This document shows, one piece after another, positions 1 through 13,371 of a stretch of 64,000 bases of DNA (its first letter is position 1; each line of letters opens with the position of its first letter). The DNA comes from Parus major (Eukaryota > Chordata > Aves > Passeriformes > Paridae), in the NCBI RefSeq assembly GCF_001522545.3, contig NC_031769.1, positions 75,829,213 to 75,893,212 of the forward strand. The letters are read 5' to 3'. A program made the translations under genes and the position numbers. The notes under the pieces were generated by a model. The model was not told where the DNA came from. It made no database searches and was given only the letters and a program-made list of their open reading frames with translations.

Positions 1-3000
1 CATTTAGAAAGTGCAATAGCATTGTGGCTTTTGGCAGGGAAGAAGAGTAAGCCAAACATACCTCTTAAAAATTTCTTAGTTTAGTTTTATGAAAGAGATG
101 TTGGCATCAAAAAGAATATTCAGATTAAAATTAGTAGAGATAAAATTGACTGAACTTCTGCAATAATAAAAGTTTCCGTACTCATAATGATGATGGATTA
201 AAACTGGATTTATTATATTAAAAATAAGCATAGTAAAGGAACATGTGACATATGTCCAAGACATACTGTGATAAATAGGCTTCTAAAAAGACTGCAGTCT
301 CAAAAGAGAAATCCAGAATAATCTATTACATGTAATGAAAACCAGCAGTTCTGTGAATGAAGAATAGCTTTCTCAAAGAAAGCCACCAAGGAAGATTGAT
401 CACAGTCCACAGTTGAAGTTCCTCTTTGGTTTTCTCAAAGATGGCAGGCAGAAAACATGAGACATACCTTCATAAATGACAGGATCATAGGTTCACGTGA
501 GACTTGAAAAAGCAATCTTTAAGGGCAGCTTAAAGCAGGTTCAGTTAGATCAAGTTACTTAAGATTTAATTAAGAGTCTTGTCTAGTAAAGCCTTGGTCC
601 CTTTCTGCAAAGCTGTTTTACAGCTGGCTGGCCCCATCATGTACTGATGAATGCAATTATTCCTCCCCTGGTGCCATCACTGAATGTCATGATGTTTGTT
701 TTAGGACATTTCTCCAGCATGTCCAGGTTCCTTTGAGTAGCAGCCCTGCTCTCCAGTGTAATAAGCACTTTTTCCCAAGCTGGTGTTCAGTATTATGTCT
801 CTTCCTCCCATTGCTAAGTATGGTAACGTCTACTGTTCAAGAAGACATTGTAACCTATAAAAGTAAGTCAAAATTATCAACAGAATTGAATGGATTAATA
901 AATACAAAAATTTCAATAATATGCTTATTGATTTTCATTAAATACTGTTACACTTCTTTTTTGAGAGGTTCAGACAGAGAAATTACTTTTCTCAGAGTAA
1001 GACACAGCATTGGAGTTTGCCTGTAGGCTAACTGAAATGAAAGTATATGGTTCTAAAGATAAATTATTTCTGTACTATAATGACAGATACGCCATAAAGT
1101 TTATTGAAAGATGAAGTTCATATACATGAATTTGGAAAATATTTCAATTTGCATAGATTAAAGTTCTGTAAAGTGGTGTCCTATGCAGTACATTATTTGG
1201 AACAGTGTTAATTTCCTCATATCATGAACAAAGGGAATGCATGTGAGTGAATGTGATAAAAGCTGAGAACTGAATCAGCCAAGGTTATTGATCTATGAGA
1301 AACAGGTCAGCTCCTCTAGAAAACAGTAGACCATTCCCAAAACATTTCTGCTTCACAGCAGCTCCTGGAATGCTTAGAAGCATACAGTTGGAATGAACAG
1401 TTCCTACAATGCTGGAAGTATAAGAACAATCTGTTCAACATGGTCAGATTTGGTGGAAAAGACTGATCATCATACCTGATCCTCAGGGCTTCTATCTTCC
1501 CAGTCAATTGTTTTAGAAAGTTGAGACAGACTCATAGTTTGCAATACAGAACTGTAAATTCACATCCCATATTTTACAATGTCCTATCAAACTTTTTTAT
1601 CCAATGCCCAAGGAAACAGTCATAGAATCACAGATTCTGCTGTTTAAAGGGACCTGTCTGAGTCATTAAGTCCCAATGGAAAACACCCAAGGAGTCACAG
1701 CATGTAGCTGAGGGCATTGTCCAAATCCATCTTGGACTCAGACAAGTTTAGTACTGTAACCTTTTCTCTGGGAAGTCTGTTCCAGTGCTCAATTGAGCCT
1801 TTCATCAGTTCCTCTTTCTAGCAATAAAGTATACAATGATTTAGAGTTTAACATTTCCAGTTTCACCACTAGCCTAAAAAAATGTCTGTAATATAGTTTA
1901 ATTCATGTTGCTGAATTTTGTCTTTTTGTGCATTTGAATTTTTAGATAATATTTTTTGTATTTATCTGTTTTGCTCTGCTGAACATTTTATTTTCCTTGA
2001 GATTTCCAAAATTAATAATAACTTTTTTTTTCTTTACCTATGAAACCTCTTTTTTCCTTTAGACTAACAAAGATTAGGGCACTTGTCCATCCTTATTGCA
2101 CCACTAATTGTTTACTAGTACTATGGACTAGTATGAAAAAATTAATTCAAAACAACAAATAGGTTTAGGAACTGTTGTTCAAGAGCTAGATGCATTTATA
2201 ATTAAATCTTCTGTTTTCTACCAGGTTTCTGTAAACTCATCTATATTTTACTGATGATATCTACCCCTTTTTAAATGCAGCTTCTGTAGGTTGATAATTT
2301 CTTCAATCCATCCAACCTGTAATGGGTTTCTGCCACACTTTGGGTTCAATCTCTGAATTCAATTTAAATTTTGCCTTTCTTTTTCTACATGCTTACCAAG
2401 GGTACCTCTGCAGTCATGCTATCTGGTTTAAACCAGCAAACCATAACAACATGTTAACTTCTATATGTCCACTTTCAAATGTGCTGATCTTGCCACTCAG
2501 TTTTGCACTATTGGATTCACTGCCACAGAATGCCTTCAAGAAACATAAAAGGAACCTGTTAGAGTTTCAGAATATATGTTATGACAGAAGTTATTTTGCT
2601 TTTTTTACTGTGTTGGTGGTTGAACTCTGATGTGAACTCTGCAGACTTTTAGGGAGGCATTTGGATTGGGGTTTTTTAGATGGAAAATGAAGATGTTGTT
2701 GGTATGTACACACGTTCCATTGGATGCAAATTATTCTTTTCAGTTCTGGTAGATTTCATAATCCCTGCTGTATTATAAGGGTAGCATTATTGGAGAAATC
2801 TTTAAGTTTGAAGTTATTCTGGCCTAGTTGCAGATGGAGATTGAGGTTTATGTAATGACATTATTTCCCTTTGCCACTTAATATTTCCTTGGCAAGGACC
2901 AGAAAACATTGTTCCATGTAGAAAATTTCATATAAAAGCATAGAGACAGTTAAGAAAATTATCTTTAAAAAAATATTTCATTAATTATTAACCTTACAGG

Positions 3001-3635
3001 TTACAAAAACACTGAAAGGAGATCATAGTTGTAAAGGAAAATTTTTCTGGGCACTAATGGGTAATACTTCTTTGTACCCATTATGTTAATTTTCATTTAC
3101 AAAAAATAAAGTTAAAAAGAAAGAAAAAAGTTCAATTTTTTTGTGCAAAGAGGAAAATATTAAGATTTATTACATTTTTCTTTATTAAAAATTACATATT
3201 GAAGATGATGCAATGTTGCAAAAATGATAGGATTTTGGGAAAAAATTCAACATATTTTTCAATTCAAAAGTACTCACTTGACCATGCATTTAATTGTAAG
3301 TTGGTGAACTATATGTATGTTGGTTATGGAGAATATAAACTTGTAAAAATACTGGTATGAAGTAATTTATGTATTATGTGATATACAGTAATAGCTGTGA
3401 AAGCTAAAATTCTACATTAATTTGTATTTTGAATAGGGAATGAAGGCATTCCAAATCAAATACAATTTGGTTTCGAATTCTTTCTGGGATCTAAATAAGT
3501 TCATAAGTTTTTTTTTGTCACTTTATGAAATATGTAAATGATCTTTCATTGACTCAGACATCTATCAATCACATAGTGGTTCTCTAGTTTAGTTTGACTA
3601 GAAAAGGTTCAAGCTATTGTTTTTTTCCCCCTCAG
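1..3635 (+). other. CDH18: Partial upstream intron of CDH18 (3' part only)
   Basis: This AT-rich stretch ends in a T/C-rich tract and an AG acceptor at 3634-3635, immediately before the EC3 exon. I looked for the expected preceding exon, which should encode the EC2/EC3 linker with a DVNDNPP-type motif, and found none, so that exon lies outside the window. The only recognisable content is a CR1 tail near 1621-1850. Small ORFs such as 733-1026 and 2322-2630 have no family resemblance and look like chance. The intron call is firm because of the downstream acceptor, but its 5' end is not visible. Confidence 0.8.
1621..1850 (-). mobile_element. CR1 LINE 3' fragment, antisense to CDH18
   Basis: The + strand begins with catagaatcacagattct, the reverse complement of the 8-bp-type terminal repeats that end avian CR1 elements. 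It then runs through the typical antisense wording (agggacct, tctctgggaagtctgttccagtg). It is therefore a 5'-truncated CR1 whose 3' end lies at the low coordinate. It is diverged, with no open frame. The right edge is approximate. Family assignment is from memory of the CR1 consensus. Confidence 0.8.
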
Positions 3636-3823
3636 AACATTATCAACTGTATGTTCCTGAGTCGGCTCAAGTTGGATCAGCAGTTGGAAAAATCAAAGCA
3701 AATGATGCAGACACTGGTTCAAATGCAGACATGAAGTACACAATTATAAATGGTGATGGCTCTGGGGTGTTCTCCATATCTACTGACAAAGAAACAAGGG
3801 AAGGAATTCTCTCTCTGAAGAAG
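3636..3823 (+). CDS. CDH18: CDH18 exon: start of EC3 (188 bp)
   Basis: First coding exon in the window of cadherin-18, a type II classical cadherin: a calcium-dependent homophilic adhesion protein of the plasma membrane, mainly neural. The acceptor is ctcag at 3631-3635 and the donor is AAG|gtaagc. It begins with two bases that complete a codon from the upstream exon and ends on a codon boundary. Visible features are the EC3 A-strand with the Ca-binding VPES, then NDADTGSNADMKY with its DAD-type Ca ligands, and DGDGSGVFSISTDKETREG. The 188-bp length and phase match the equivalent exon of other type II cadherins. The open frame from the ATG at 3617 is not a start, since it reads through the polypyrimidine tract, and the frame runs past the donor into the intron to 3880. 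Residues 1-63 of the fragment. Confidence 0.95.
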
Positions 3824-6800
3824 GTAAGCCATAGAAGATGTAAAATTCATGTGAAAATTTTATTTTTGTGCCTAGCCTAATTGAATCTCAGCATAGAAAC
3901 TTTATATGTGGCAACAAATGTGTAATTCGGTTTTCATAGATTGTTATTATTTGATTTCTCTCTCCATCTGGTATCTAAATAATCCAGTATTGTGCTAAAC
4001 ACTTAAAATGTTACTGGTCAAGCTATTACAGAGTTATCATTTATATGTAATTCCTATATTTGTCCCAGTCAGTTGAGAGTTCTCATGTGGGTTTGTAGAG
4101 TCTTGTAGTTATCAATTATATATATCCATAGACCCTAAAAATTAAAAGCTAATACGCATTTAAAATTGCTAATATTCTGGTCTTGATTAATGGTTGGAGA
4201 AATTAAATCCTGAGAAAATGTGAAAGAAGAGGATAAATAAAAGCTATCATAAAGCATGATGTATTTTTTTTTGCTTCCAGATAGATATATATGTATTTAA
4301 GATAGTCAAAATAGTTTCTAACTCAGGGAAATATTATTTTTATAATTCATAAATATTTAAAAGATCTCTTTCAGTATCTTAAAAAGCTTTAACTCAGTGT
4401 CTTTTCTAAAAGTTATGTAATACCCACCTTTTTCAACCACATGAAAGTAAATTGTCTTTTTTATACCGCTGAATTTATTTCCTAATGGCCTTGTTGTAGC
4501 TAAAACCATAATCTGTTATTTCTTCTTAAAATTAGTATTGTATGCTCACCATGCCTACTGTTCATTAACCACAACATTTATGCATATTCAAAACATGAAG
4601 CAGAAAGGAAGAATTTGCAACAAAATGAAAGACATATAAAAATCTGTTAAATCACATTTCTCACTGGTTGTGGCAAAGTAGATTCAAAAAAAATTTTTAC
4701 TGTGATTTAGAATATGACAAAAGCATATGTTGCCTGTTCCTTTACATACACATGACAATAATTTAAGTCATTTTTACATCAAGACAAGAAGACGTACGTT
4801 TTGTTTAGGTAATGCTATATTCCAGTTGAGCAGAAATTCGGCACTTAAAAGTTACATAAATTTGTGTATAATACCTCAATTATTTCTTCAGATACCTTAT
4901 TCCTTTATCCAGTATTAAAAATGTGATCTTGGTTTTTTTCTTTTTTTTTTTTCCTTTCTCTTTTTTTACTCAGGTCTTGTATGCAGTTTAATAAGTATAT
5001 AATATTCTGTGTCCTGTATTGGCTTTTAATTTAGATTGGGTTTCAAGCTGATTTTTTTTGATAGCCCACCCAAAATAAATGATCTAAACAAAGAACAAAA
5101 TTGTTTTGGTTTTGTGTATCAGATACCAGTGCCTTCTACAACAATAGAATAGAATAATTTGTCCTCTAATACTTCTCCAGAAGAATTTACAGTAGACACA
5201 TCAGAAAAGCCAGAAGTAAATATATTATTGTGTCTAATGTCATGACATCCTCATCAAAATATTAAAACTCCCCTTTTGTGAGATTCTGATGGAAAAATAG
5301 AATTTTTCAGTGCCTCCATTTAGTCCTTTCAACAGGTATGCAGAGGCTGTGAATGTTAGAATCCTTTCTAGTCTCATTCTAGGCTGACCCAAAATATCCA
5401 GTACTTTCATTATCTTTCCTGTTGACAGACCTGTCGAGCCATTCTTCAGTCTCAAAGATCCTTCCACAAAGGGTTGATTACAAGCTGTCATGAAGTATTT
5501 CCACTTTACCTCAAGCATTTCCTTGTTTGAGTAAGAAACTGGAGGAAACCCAAACAAAATAGCCCAGTAAAAGCTATTTTTCTCTGTATCCTTCAAAAAA
5601 AGAATGTTCATCATGCTCCCCCTTTGTCATGATTTTCAGAAAAATGTGCTAGAACTTCCCTGACCTCAAGTCAGCAAGTATCATTCAGGATTCCCAGAAC
5701 AAGTGTCTAACAGCCCATGTCTCTTGCATTTTGTATAATGAGACTGGAAATGTTCAAGAAAAAGTTATTTCTCATAAAATTCTGTAACTCCTTTTGGGTG
5801 TTACAGTTACCCTAATATGACATTTCTTTTGGGACTCTCATATTAGAAACTCAAAGCACGGTATAATGCACAGCCGCATTTTCCAGTTAGCCCTGTAACT
5901 GGTCACTAGAACTACATTTGACATTTTCAGTTTGGCATGAAAATCACATATACTGAAATTATGTTGGTAATTGTCGTGGAAAGACATTATTCATTGGGAA
6001 AATAAGAAACATGAACAAAACTTCTGTTTAATTCATTTAAATGTAAATGTTTTGCTTTCTTTCTGGGGAAGACTTAGTGATCTTCAGTGTTATGTTAATT
6101 TAAGCAAATATAGAAATTATTTACATATCTAGAAACACATGATAAGTCTGTTTCTTACCTTACATCTACATCTAATGAATGAGATGTTATAGGAAGAAAA
6201 AAAAAACAAATGGAAGCAAAAAACTACTCTGGCTATATTTGAAATGTCAGCTTTTTCTGATTATCTGAATAGATTATTCCCTTAAACAAAAAGTGTTATT
6301 GTGTGATTGTCTGATCAAAGAACTAGATAAAAGAAAGAGTTTATGTTAGTACAAGACTTTTTGTCATTCCTCATGTGTTTTCTGAGAGAAATTAATCTTC
6401 CTGTACAAGTTAATTCAGTCATTGTCAGTATAAACTGGGTTTTCCAAAAAGACATCAAAGTTGCAGTCCTATTTTAAACCTGTTTACTTTTAGAATATAC
6501 ATGCTGCAGAGAAATTAAAATTGCTATTCAATATTTCACTGCTCATAACAAAAAAAACATAAATTAACAAATGTCAGAGTTAGAATTTATTAAACCTATA
6601 TTTCTTTATGAATTGACTTTAGTAGCATACTTAGCAGCTTTTTTTTGCATAGTAATAGAATTACCAGGGTATGGTAAATTTCTCTGCCTTTATAACTTTT
6701 TATTTTTACATTCAAGAAAGGGAAATAAAGAATGTGAGGGTCACAAAACCCTTGCATTGTTAAAAATCAGAGAATGAATTAATTGTCCTTAAGTACACAG

Positions 6801-7736
6801 AGGAGAAGTCAAAGAAATATACAAAGTGAATAGAAATCCTGACCAATTTTTCTTATACATCATCAGTCAAATTTATTGTAGATTTCATTTACAAAGCACA
6901 CACTGACATTGACAAGCCATAAATTGAGTTCCTCATATGTCTTGCCTAATGTACTACTTTGCCACTCCTTGGGCTGACAGGAAATGCTGATTTAAACTTG
7001 GATGAAGAGATTTTGTTAGACAGACTTTCATGTCCACACAGAATGATACTGGTATCAGTGGAATTATATTATCATGCTATAATAAATAAAAATTCTGGTT
7101 CTGAAAAAAAAAATAAATCCATGCATATGCAACTCCTTTTAATGATATGACTGTGTTTTGAGACTGTTAGACAGACTATATCTGTAGCCACTACACCCAC
7201 ATTCACTAGAAAAATCACCTGGTCATAAAAGTTCCTGTCTCTTACCATAAGTGATTGTTTTCCTGCAAGAAGTTGCCTTTATTCAGCTGAGGATAAAAGA
7301 GATGCCCAAAAAGAATTTTAATGTCCATGTTGTTGTCTGTGAAACTTTTTTATTAAAGATGTGAAGTTATTTTAATTCAGAATACACCAGTCTCTACCTT
7401 TTTCAGGATTTAGGATTTACTGATTAAAACCAAAAGGTGACAAAATCCAGACACTACATTATCATGAAAGTTGAATCTGAGGCTCATTTTAAAACCTGGG
7501 CTATTGCCAAAACAAGTATATTTTCCAATATTCTACTGTACAGAAAAACTGAAACCATCCTGCTTTGTTTTTATCTTCTGTATACAAGGTATGGCAGTGG
7601 CTGCCAGAATATCAAAGATTATCATCTCCAGTACCGTGAAGAAATATTTAAGTTAAACAGAAAAGATGTTAAATTGCTAGCAGGCTAAACTGGAGAATAG
7701 AATGGCTCTGAGAATTTTATTTTTTTTTGCCAACAG
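3824..7736 (+). other. CDH18: CDH18 intron (3.9 kb) between the two EC3 exons
   Basis: Bounded by gtaagc at 3824 and by a T-rich tract with caacag ending at 7736. It is AT-rich with homopolymer runs, for example T-rich at 4931-4970. I recognise no repeat family in it. A 124-codon minus-strand ORF at 5240-5614 is unexplained and is discussed as a finding. No other feature is supported. Confidence 0.85.
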
Positions 7737-7990
7737 CCACTCAACTATGAAAAAAAGAAATCATATACACTTAATATAGAAGGAGCAAATACTCACCTTG
7801 ACTTTCGCTTTTCGCACTTGGGACCATTCAAAGATGTAACGATGTTGAAGGTCATTGTTGGTGATGTGGACGAACCCCCGCTCTTCACTATGCCTTCCTA
7901 TGTCATGGAAGTCTATGAAAACGCAAAGATCGGGACTCCTGTTGGCACAGTAACGGCACATGATCCTGATGCTGCCAACAGTTTAGTGAG
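7737..7990 (+). CDS. CDH18: CDH18 exon: end of EC3, EC3/EC4 linker, start of EC4 (254 bp)
   Basis: Continues in frame from the previous exon: ...SLKK joins PLNYEKKKSYTLNIEGA. It covers the F and G strands of EC3, the inter-repeat Ca-binding motif DVDEPP (fragment residues 106-111, the type II variant with E in place of N), and the first strands of EC4, with YEN and the DPD Ca-binding motif in AHDPDAANSLV. The acceptor is caacag at 7731-7736 and the donor is gtacag at 7991. It ends with the first two bases of an arginine codon completed by the next exon. Length 254 bp and the phase are standard for the family. The wording HLDFRFSHLGPFKD matches my memory of CDH18. The ATG at 7818 is internal, not a start. 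Confidence 0.96.
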
Positions 7991-8428
7991 GTACAGTAAA
8001 ACCGTATTATCTGGATTAATTATTCAATCATGACATTGAATTTCACAAGCTTCAGGGTTAGTGAGATCTGGAATGTATGAAGACTGTTTATTTGTACTAT
8101 TTTAGTCCATAAAGGGAAACATAGGTTGGAACAGTGTCATGATCATTCTGTATAGATTAGATCTAGTAACATAACCTTCAGCCTTTATTTGGTTTGCATT
8201 ATAATTCCTATCATTGGTCTGAGCCGAGGTCTGATTTTCCAGTGGTAACCTGCTGTAAATCTATTAAATATCACAGAACTGTTTTCCCCCTCTCTGTCAG
8301 AATTGTGCTGGCCCTCTGCACACTTGCTGCACTGTAGTTGTCGCAGGTATTTGTGCAAGACAGTGGCAGGTTTAGATACACCTTCCTTTTAGAAACAAAC
8401 AGGATCATTTTTGCCAAACTTTGAGTTA

Positions 8429-8467
8429 GAACCCAATATTTGAGGGTTCAGGATGAACCCAATATTT
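8429..8467. repeat. Short direct repeat (13 bp, two copies)
   Basis: The 13-base string gaacccaatattt occurs at 8429-8441 and again at 8455-8467. This looks like a small slippage-type duplication in intronic sequence. No function is implied. Confidence 0.75.
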
Positions 8468-11400
8468 TGTAATATGCTTCAGCTTCAGTGGAGTATCAAA
8501 AGAATCAAATATGTGTAATGATGAATTTTGTGGAACAATACATGAACTTGATGTGCCAAAGGTGGTAGCAGATTTAAAAAGTTTCCCAAAAATATCCACA
8601 AAAACATTTTTGATGCTTTTCCTTTCCATGACATAATGGTACAGCCTTCATAGAAATTGTATTATTATATCCTTGGAAAACAGTTTTTCTTCAGCTAATT
8701 AGGCATATTTAGTCTCCTGACTGAGTTGAAATCTGCTGGATATGTGTAATAGTCTTGGTAAGATGAAACAATCTTTTCAGAACAATGAAAACATCAGGTT
8801 TTTATGTGATAATAGTCTAAGATTCAAAATGTTTCGTGTCAGAGAATCAATATATGCAATTTCTTAGTGGCAAGTTATTACCTTTGAAAAATTTCCACTA
8901 TGGTATTTGTGCCTAAATCATAACATACATAATAAAATTTTGCTAAAATAGCTGCCAAATGACTGTCGTTCTAATACTATAATTCTGAAGCTACTAACAG
9001 TCAGACCATTGTGGATATTTGAAGTAGGAAGGGCAAGTGAAGATTTCACTAGTTGGTCTTTATTTCAACTGTCTGTTGCCCATAACAGTTTTGTCTAGAA
9101 AGAGATAACTGGCAAAAGGGAAGAAGCAGCAGTTTGTACAAAGCCTGGGAAGGCCAGAAGTAGATGTTCTGGCTGAAACAGGCAGTAATTTGGAGACAGC
9201 GGGATCAGAAGGAAAAAAGTATTTCCAAATATTGAGCTTCTTGTATTTGCCCTTTTCGTTTTTCAAACCTGAATTTGCAACCAGTGAATGAGGACAGAAT
9301 ATTAAGTACCCATATTATTCATATAATTGAGGGAAAAAAATTGTTCTTACTTTTGTGTATCATGTTTTCCCCTAAATTGACATATATTTTTGAGTTGTTC
9401 CTTACATATCTCTGTGTCTCAATGGACTAAAATTTATAGTGCTAACATAACAGACCAAACCATAAAAGATCTGAAGGGAGCCAGTTTTCACTCAGTTACA
9501 TGTTGGTAGGGTTTGGCAAGGGCAGTGGCAGCCCAGATATCCTTGGCTTTATATTGTGACTAGGTCCACCCTCTAGCCAGGCTTTATCCATCTTGGAGGA
9601 ACTGACAGTGAATGTCATTTGCTAGACTGTGGGCTTTTTATGAAGATGCTGATTCTCTAAGGCCCGAACTAACACGTTGCTGTGTGGGATTCTAAATAGA
9701 CACCAGGCTGGGTTGGGGTGCCCTCAAGTTTTCCTTGTGCTTCCTGCCGAGGGAACAGAAATGCTAGTCCGAGAATAGACAGCTCCTCAACTTCACGCAG
9801 AAAAAGTGAGGTAGTACAGAAGGGCTTTGTATTGTTTCAAGATCTGCCTACAGCTTGGGAAGCCATGGGTTGGAAGAGGTGTGACCTGAGAAGTGGGACA
9901 GACTGCATGGGCTGAGATGCTGCTCCACTTGGAGTCAGGGTCCTGCCCCATGCTCCACTCAGACCAGAGCAAAGGAGCCACTCAGAGGTGGCCATGTTTC
10001 TCAGAAGTGTCCATGCAGTGCACTTACAGCCTTTTGTGCTGCCTTTTAGGAAATGTCTCCACTGTTTGTTTGAAATCCTGGTGAGTCTGAAAGACAGCCA
10101 GAAGTAAAGGTCAAGTCTCTTCTTTGTTCCCCCCCAATCAAAACAGTGATTATAAAAATGTAACCAGGAAGATCCAGTGTAAATTTCTTAGGAAGCAGGG
10201 ATCACAATCTCCAGGGAAGATAGGTACAGATAGGACTTGTTCTGCTGGTCTCTGTGTAGCAGGGAGTAACAGAATAGTGCTTCTTATCCAAATGGCTCAG
10301 ATACACCTCCAAATATTGTGAGGCTACAGGGCAAGATACAGAGCAGCGATTTGCTTATCAGTCTTTCCTAATCCACTTGTGCATCCTTTCCACTTTATGA
10401 AGACACCTGCTGTTGTGTATGAGATTGATGAAGCATTTAGGCACACACAGTTGAAACCATATCACTTGGTTGCTCGGCTGCTAAAAGAGATACAGTGCTG
10501 TGATTTGTTCACTGCCCAATAAAGTAACAGCTTATTTTGCTGGCAGGAACAATTCTTGTATACAGAATAATGGTTGGAAGTGTAGTTAAGGTAATTAACA
10601 GAGCTGAAATCTTTTAAAGTTATTTGAACTGAACACAAAAATAAATAGCAGCATCTATTGCTATCAGTAGAAGGAGACAAAGTGGGTTTTGTCCTTATTT
10701 CCTCACTGCAATTTCATCACAGTGATTTCATATTGCTCCTGAGCTGAGCAGTCTTCAGAGGGCACTGACTTTTTGCCAGTGCTTGTACTAGTGTTTTAGT
10801 CTTAAAACCCCAGCAGAACAACCTCTGTAATAACAAATGTACCTCATATCAGTGGAGCCTCTTTATTCAGTACTTATCCGTCTGGCTATTTGGACTGTTC
10901 TGAAGGATTTTCCTTTTTAAGTTGACTGATGTTTTTTTTCTCTGAAAATATAGAAATGCATTTTCAGGGATTTTTTTTTTTAAATGCTTTGTTTTATAAT
11001 AAGATTATTATTCTACTGAAATAAGAATAACAAGATATAATAGAAAGCATAAGAAATAAATATATTAAATCTTCATCATGTGTTAATTTTAAATATGAAG
11101 GGGTTTTGAGTAGTTTGAAAATTACTTCAAAATTTACCTAGAAATTTGTTTTCTAAATCAGAAGAAAACATCCTTATTTGTAATTCATTCACAGGTATTA
11201 CTGCCTTGTTGGAACATTTATGAGAAACTAATCCTCTTTCATTGCTTTCTGTCAAGTATTCTGCTTCCATACTCATATCTTTTGTTGCTTGAAAAGGTCA
11301 GGGTTAAGTCATGTCTTATAATAATATCTGATGTGCAAGTGGGTCTTGAAAGGTCTCTTCCCACACAACATAGAAGAAACCATGACTGTTAAATGATCTA

Positions 11401-13371
11401 ATTAAAATTTTTTCTTAGTTCATTATTCATTTAAAATCTCTCTATATCTACTTAGAAATTATCTTTTTTTCTTCCTGAAATCATATGCAGAAGACTGGCA
11501 TGGAGGTTAGGGGTGGGGAAAACAGCTTTTAACTGGCAGTTTGTTGAGAGCAGCCCTCATCTGTTCCTGTGGCCTCAGGGCAGGGCAGCGCTTCTTGAAA
11601 CCCCGACATCTTCCTGTGCGCAGTGATCCTTGGGTGGTGAGTCCGCCCAGCCACAGCACACACTTCAGATGATCCTTGGAGCTTTCCAATTGCCTCTGGT
11701 CTGTTGCCAGTGGAATGGTTTTCAGAAACATAATGCTGCAGCTATTCCTCAAGCCACCTCCAAGGCAGTGATTCAGAAAAGAGCTAAGACATAGTTTTAT
11801 ACAGCTTATACACTGAAGAGTAGTGTTTGAGAAATAAGACATCCCATTATAGAAGTACTGGAACATCAGATCACTCCTATGAGTCCTGCTTTGTCATGCA
11901 GTGGTACAGAAGGTGAATCACTGTTTTGAGCTTTAATGATAGCACCTCTGCCCCTCTAGTAATTTTTATTTATACTAACTTATTATGTTTAACTTAGGTT
12001 GCTTACATTTCTGGGAAGAATTTTTCTTTTCCTGGTATCTAACAGAAAACTTCTGGTGAATGGGGTACAGGTCCTGATCACAACTGCCTGTGGCAGCAGT
12101 GTCAAATGATAAGAAAGATAAGTATCTCCCCTTTTCAGAAGATCTACAATTGCTTGGTTAAAAACAACTTTGTATTTTTTTTTGGTCCTTGGAATATTGA
12201 TTAGTTATATTAATATGTTGGAATTCAAGTAAATTTTCTGTTGGACCCTAATCAGGCTGTAATATACCTTACTATAATGTATTTTATTCACAAGGATTAA
12301 TCAGCTAGAGGAAACAGAAGCTAGCAAAAAACTGTTGTTTTGGTTTTGGGCTGGGTTTTATTTTTTTTCTTTTTAAATTTTGTGCTAAAGATTAATTTTA
12401 ATTTTTTTTAAATTTATTTTGTCCTAAAAATTTACTTTTAATGTTGTACTAAGTTTGTCAAGAATTAAAGTACAATCTCAGCCAGGATCCTGGCTTCCCA
12501 CTTTTCTAATGGTCTTATGTTGCTATCTTAAAATGGATGATATATCATAATGGTTATAATACATGTATATACTAATGAATACAAAAACTTGCTTTCCAAC
12601 ACACCTGATATCTAGAGGCTCTAATAAATACAAAGTTCCGTTGTCCTACTTTGACAACTTTCTCTTTCCTTCTTTCAGAAAGAATACTAAAAAATTAATG
12701 AATTACAGGTGCATATGATTGTAACAATTAATGTGTGTAGGGATTTTTTAGTCAATTCCTGCATTAGGTAGAGAAACTTATTTTAACTTTTGCTGCATGG
12801 ATTGTAAAGGATAGTCATCTTTTAGACTCATCTGAGGGTGAATATTTTCTGTCATCAGCCTTTAGAAAGTAATCTTAATTTTCAGTAAATGGTATATTTA
12901 AGAGGCATGCTCATATATAGATGAAAGAATGTACCTTTAAGTTTTATGCATTCATATTATTTCTCAAAGTCTTATAGTATTGTGAAAAAGTTCAGATTTT
13001 AGACTTCTTTTCTAATGTAAAGTTTAAATCTGCTAGAGGTAGAATAAAACCTCAATTTGTGATTCAAATTGAAGGGAGGTGCAAGACAGCTGCATTAAAG
13101 AATCAACAGGAGAGGCTGAAAATAAAAATTATATTTATAAGTTCCCTCCCCCACCTTCCCCCCTTCCCCTGCCCTGCATTCTCTGAGATCAGTTCACTTT
13201 CTATGCTACTCATCCATACTCTCAGTAGAGTGAAAGGACAAGAAGAGGTAAGTTCCCCTTCTGGAAAATACAGAAGTCCTTTCTCCTAGCTATTTTATTT
13301 TCATTTGTCTTACTTTCTCTTTGAAGGCCATATATGAGGAATAAAATTAGTTTGTTTCCTGCTGTCCTATG

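Noticed and set aside
733..1026. 97-codon + ORF with hydrophobic stretches
   Set aside because: No family resemblance, no splice sites in the cadherin phase, and composition typical of AT-rich noncoding DNA.
1..3635. Search for the preceding EC2/EC3-linker exon
   Set aside because: No DVNDNPP-type coding segment with flanking AG/GT was found, so the exon must be upstream of the window.
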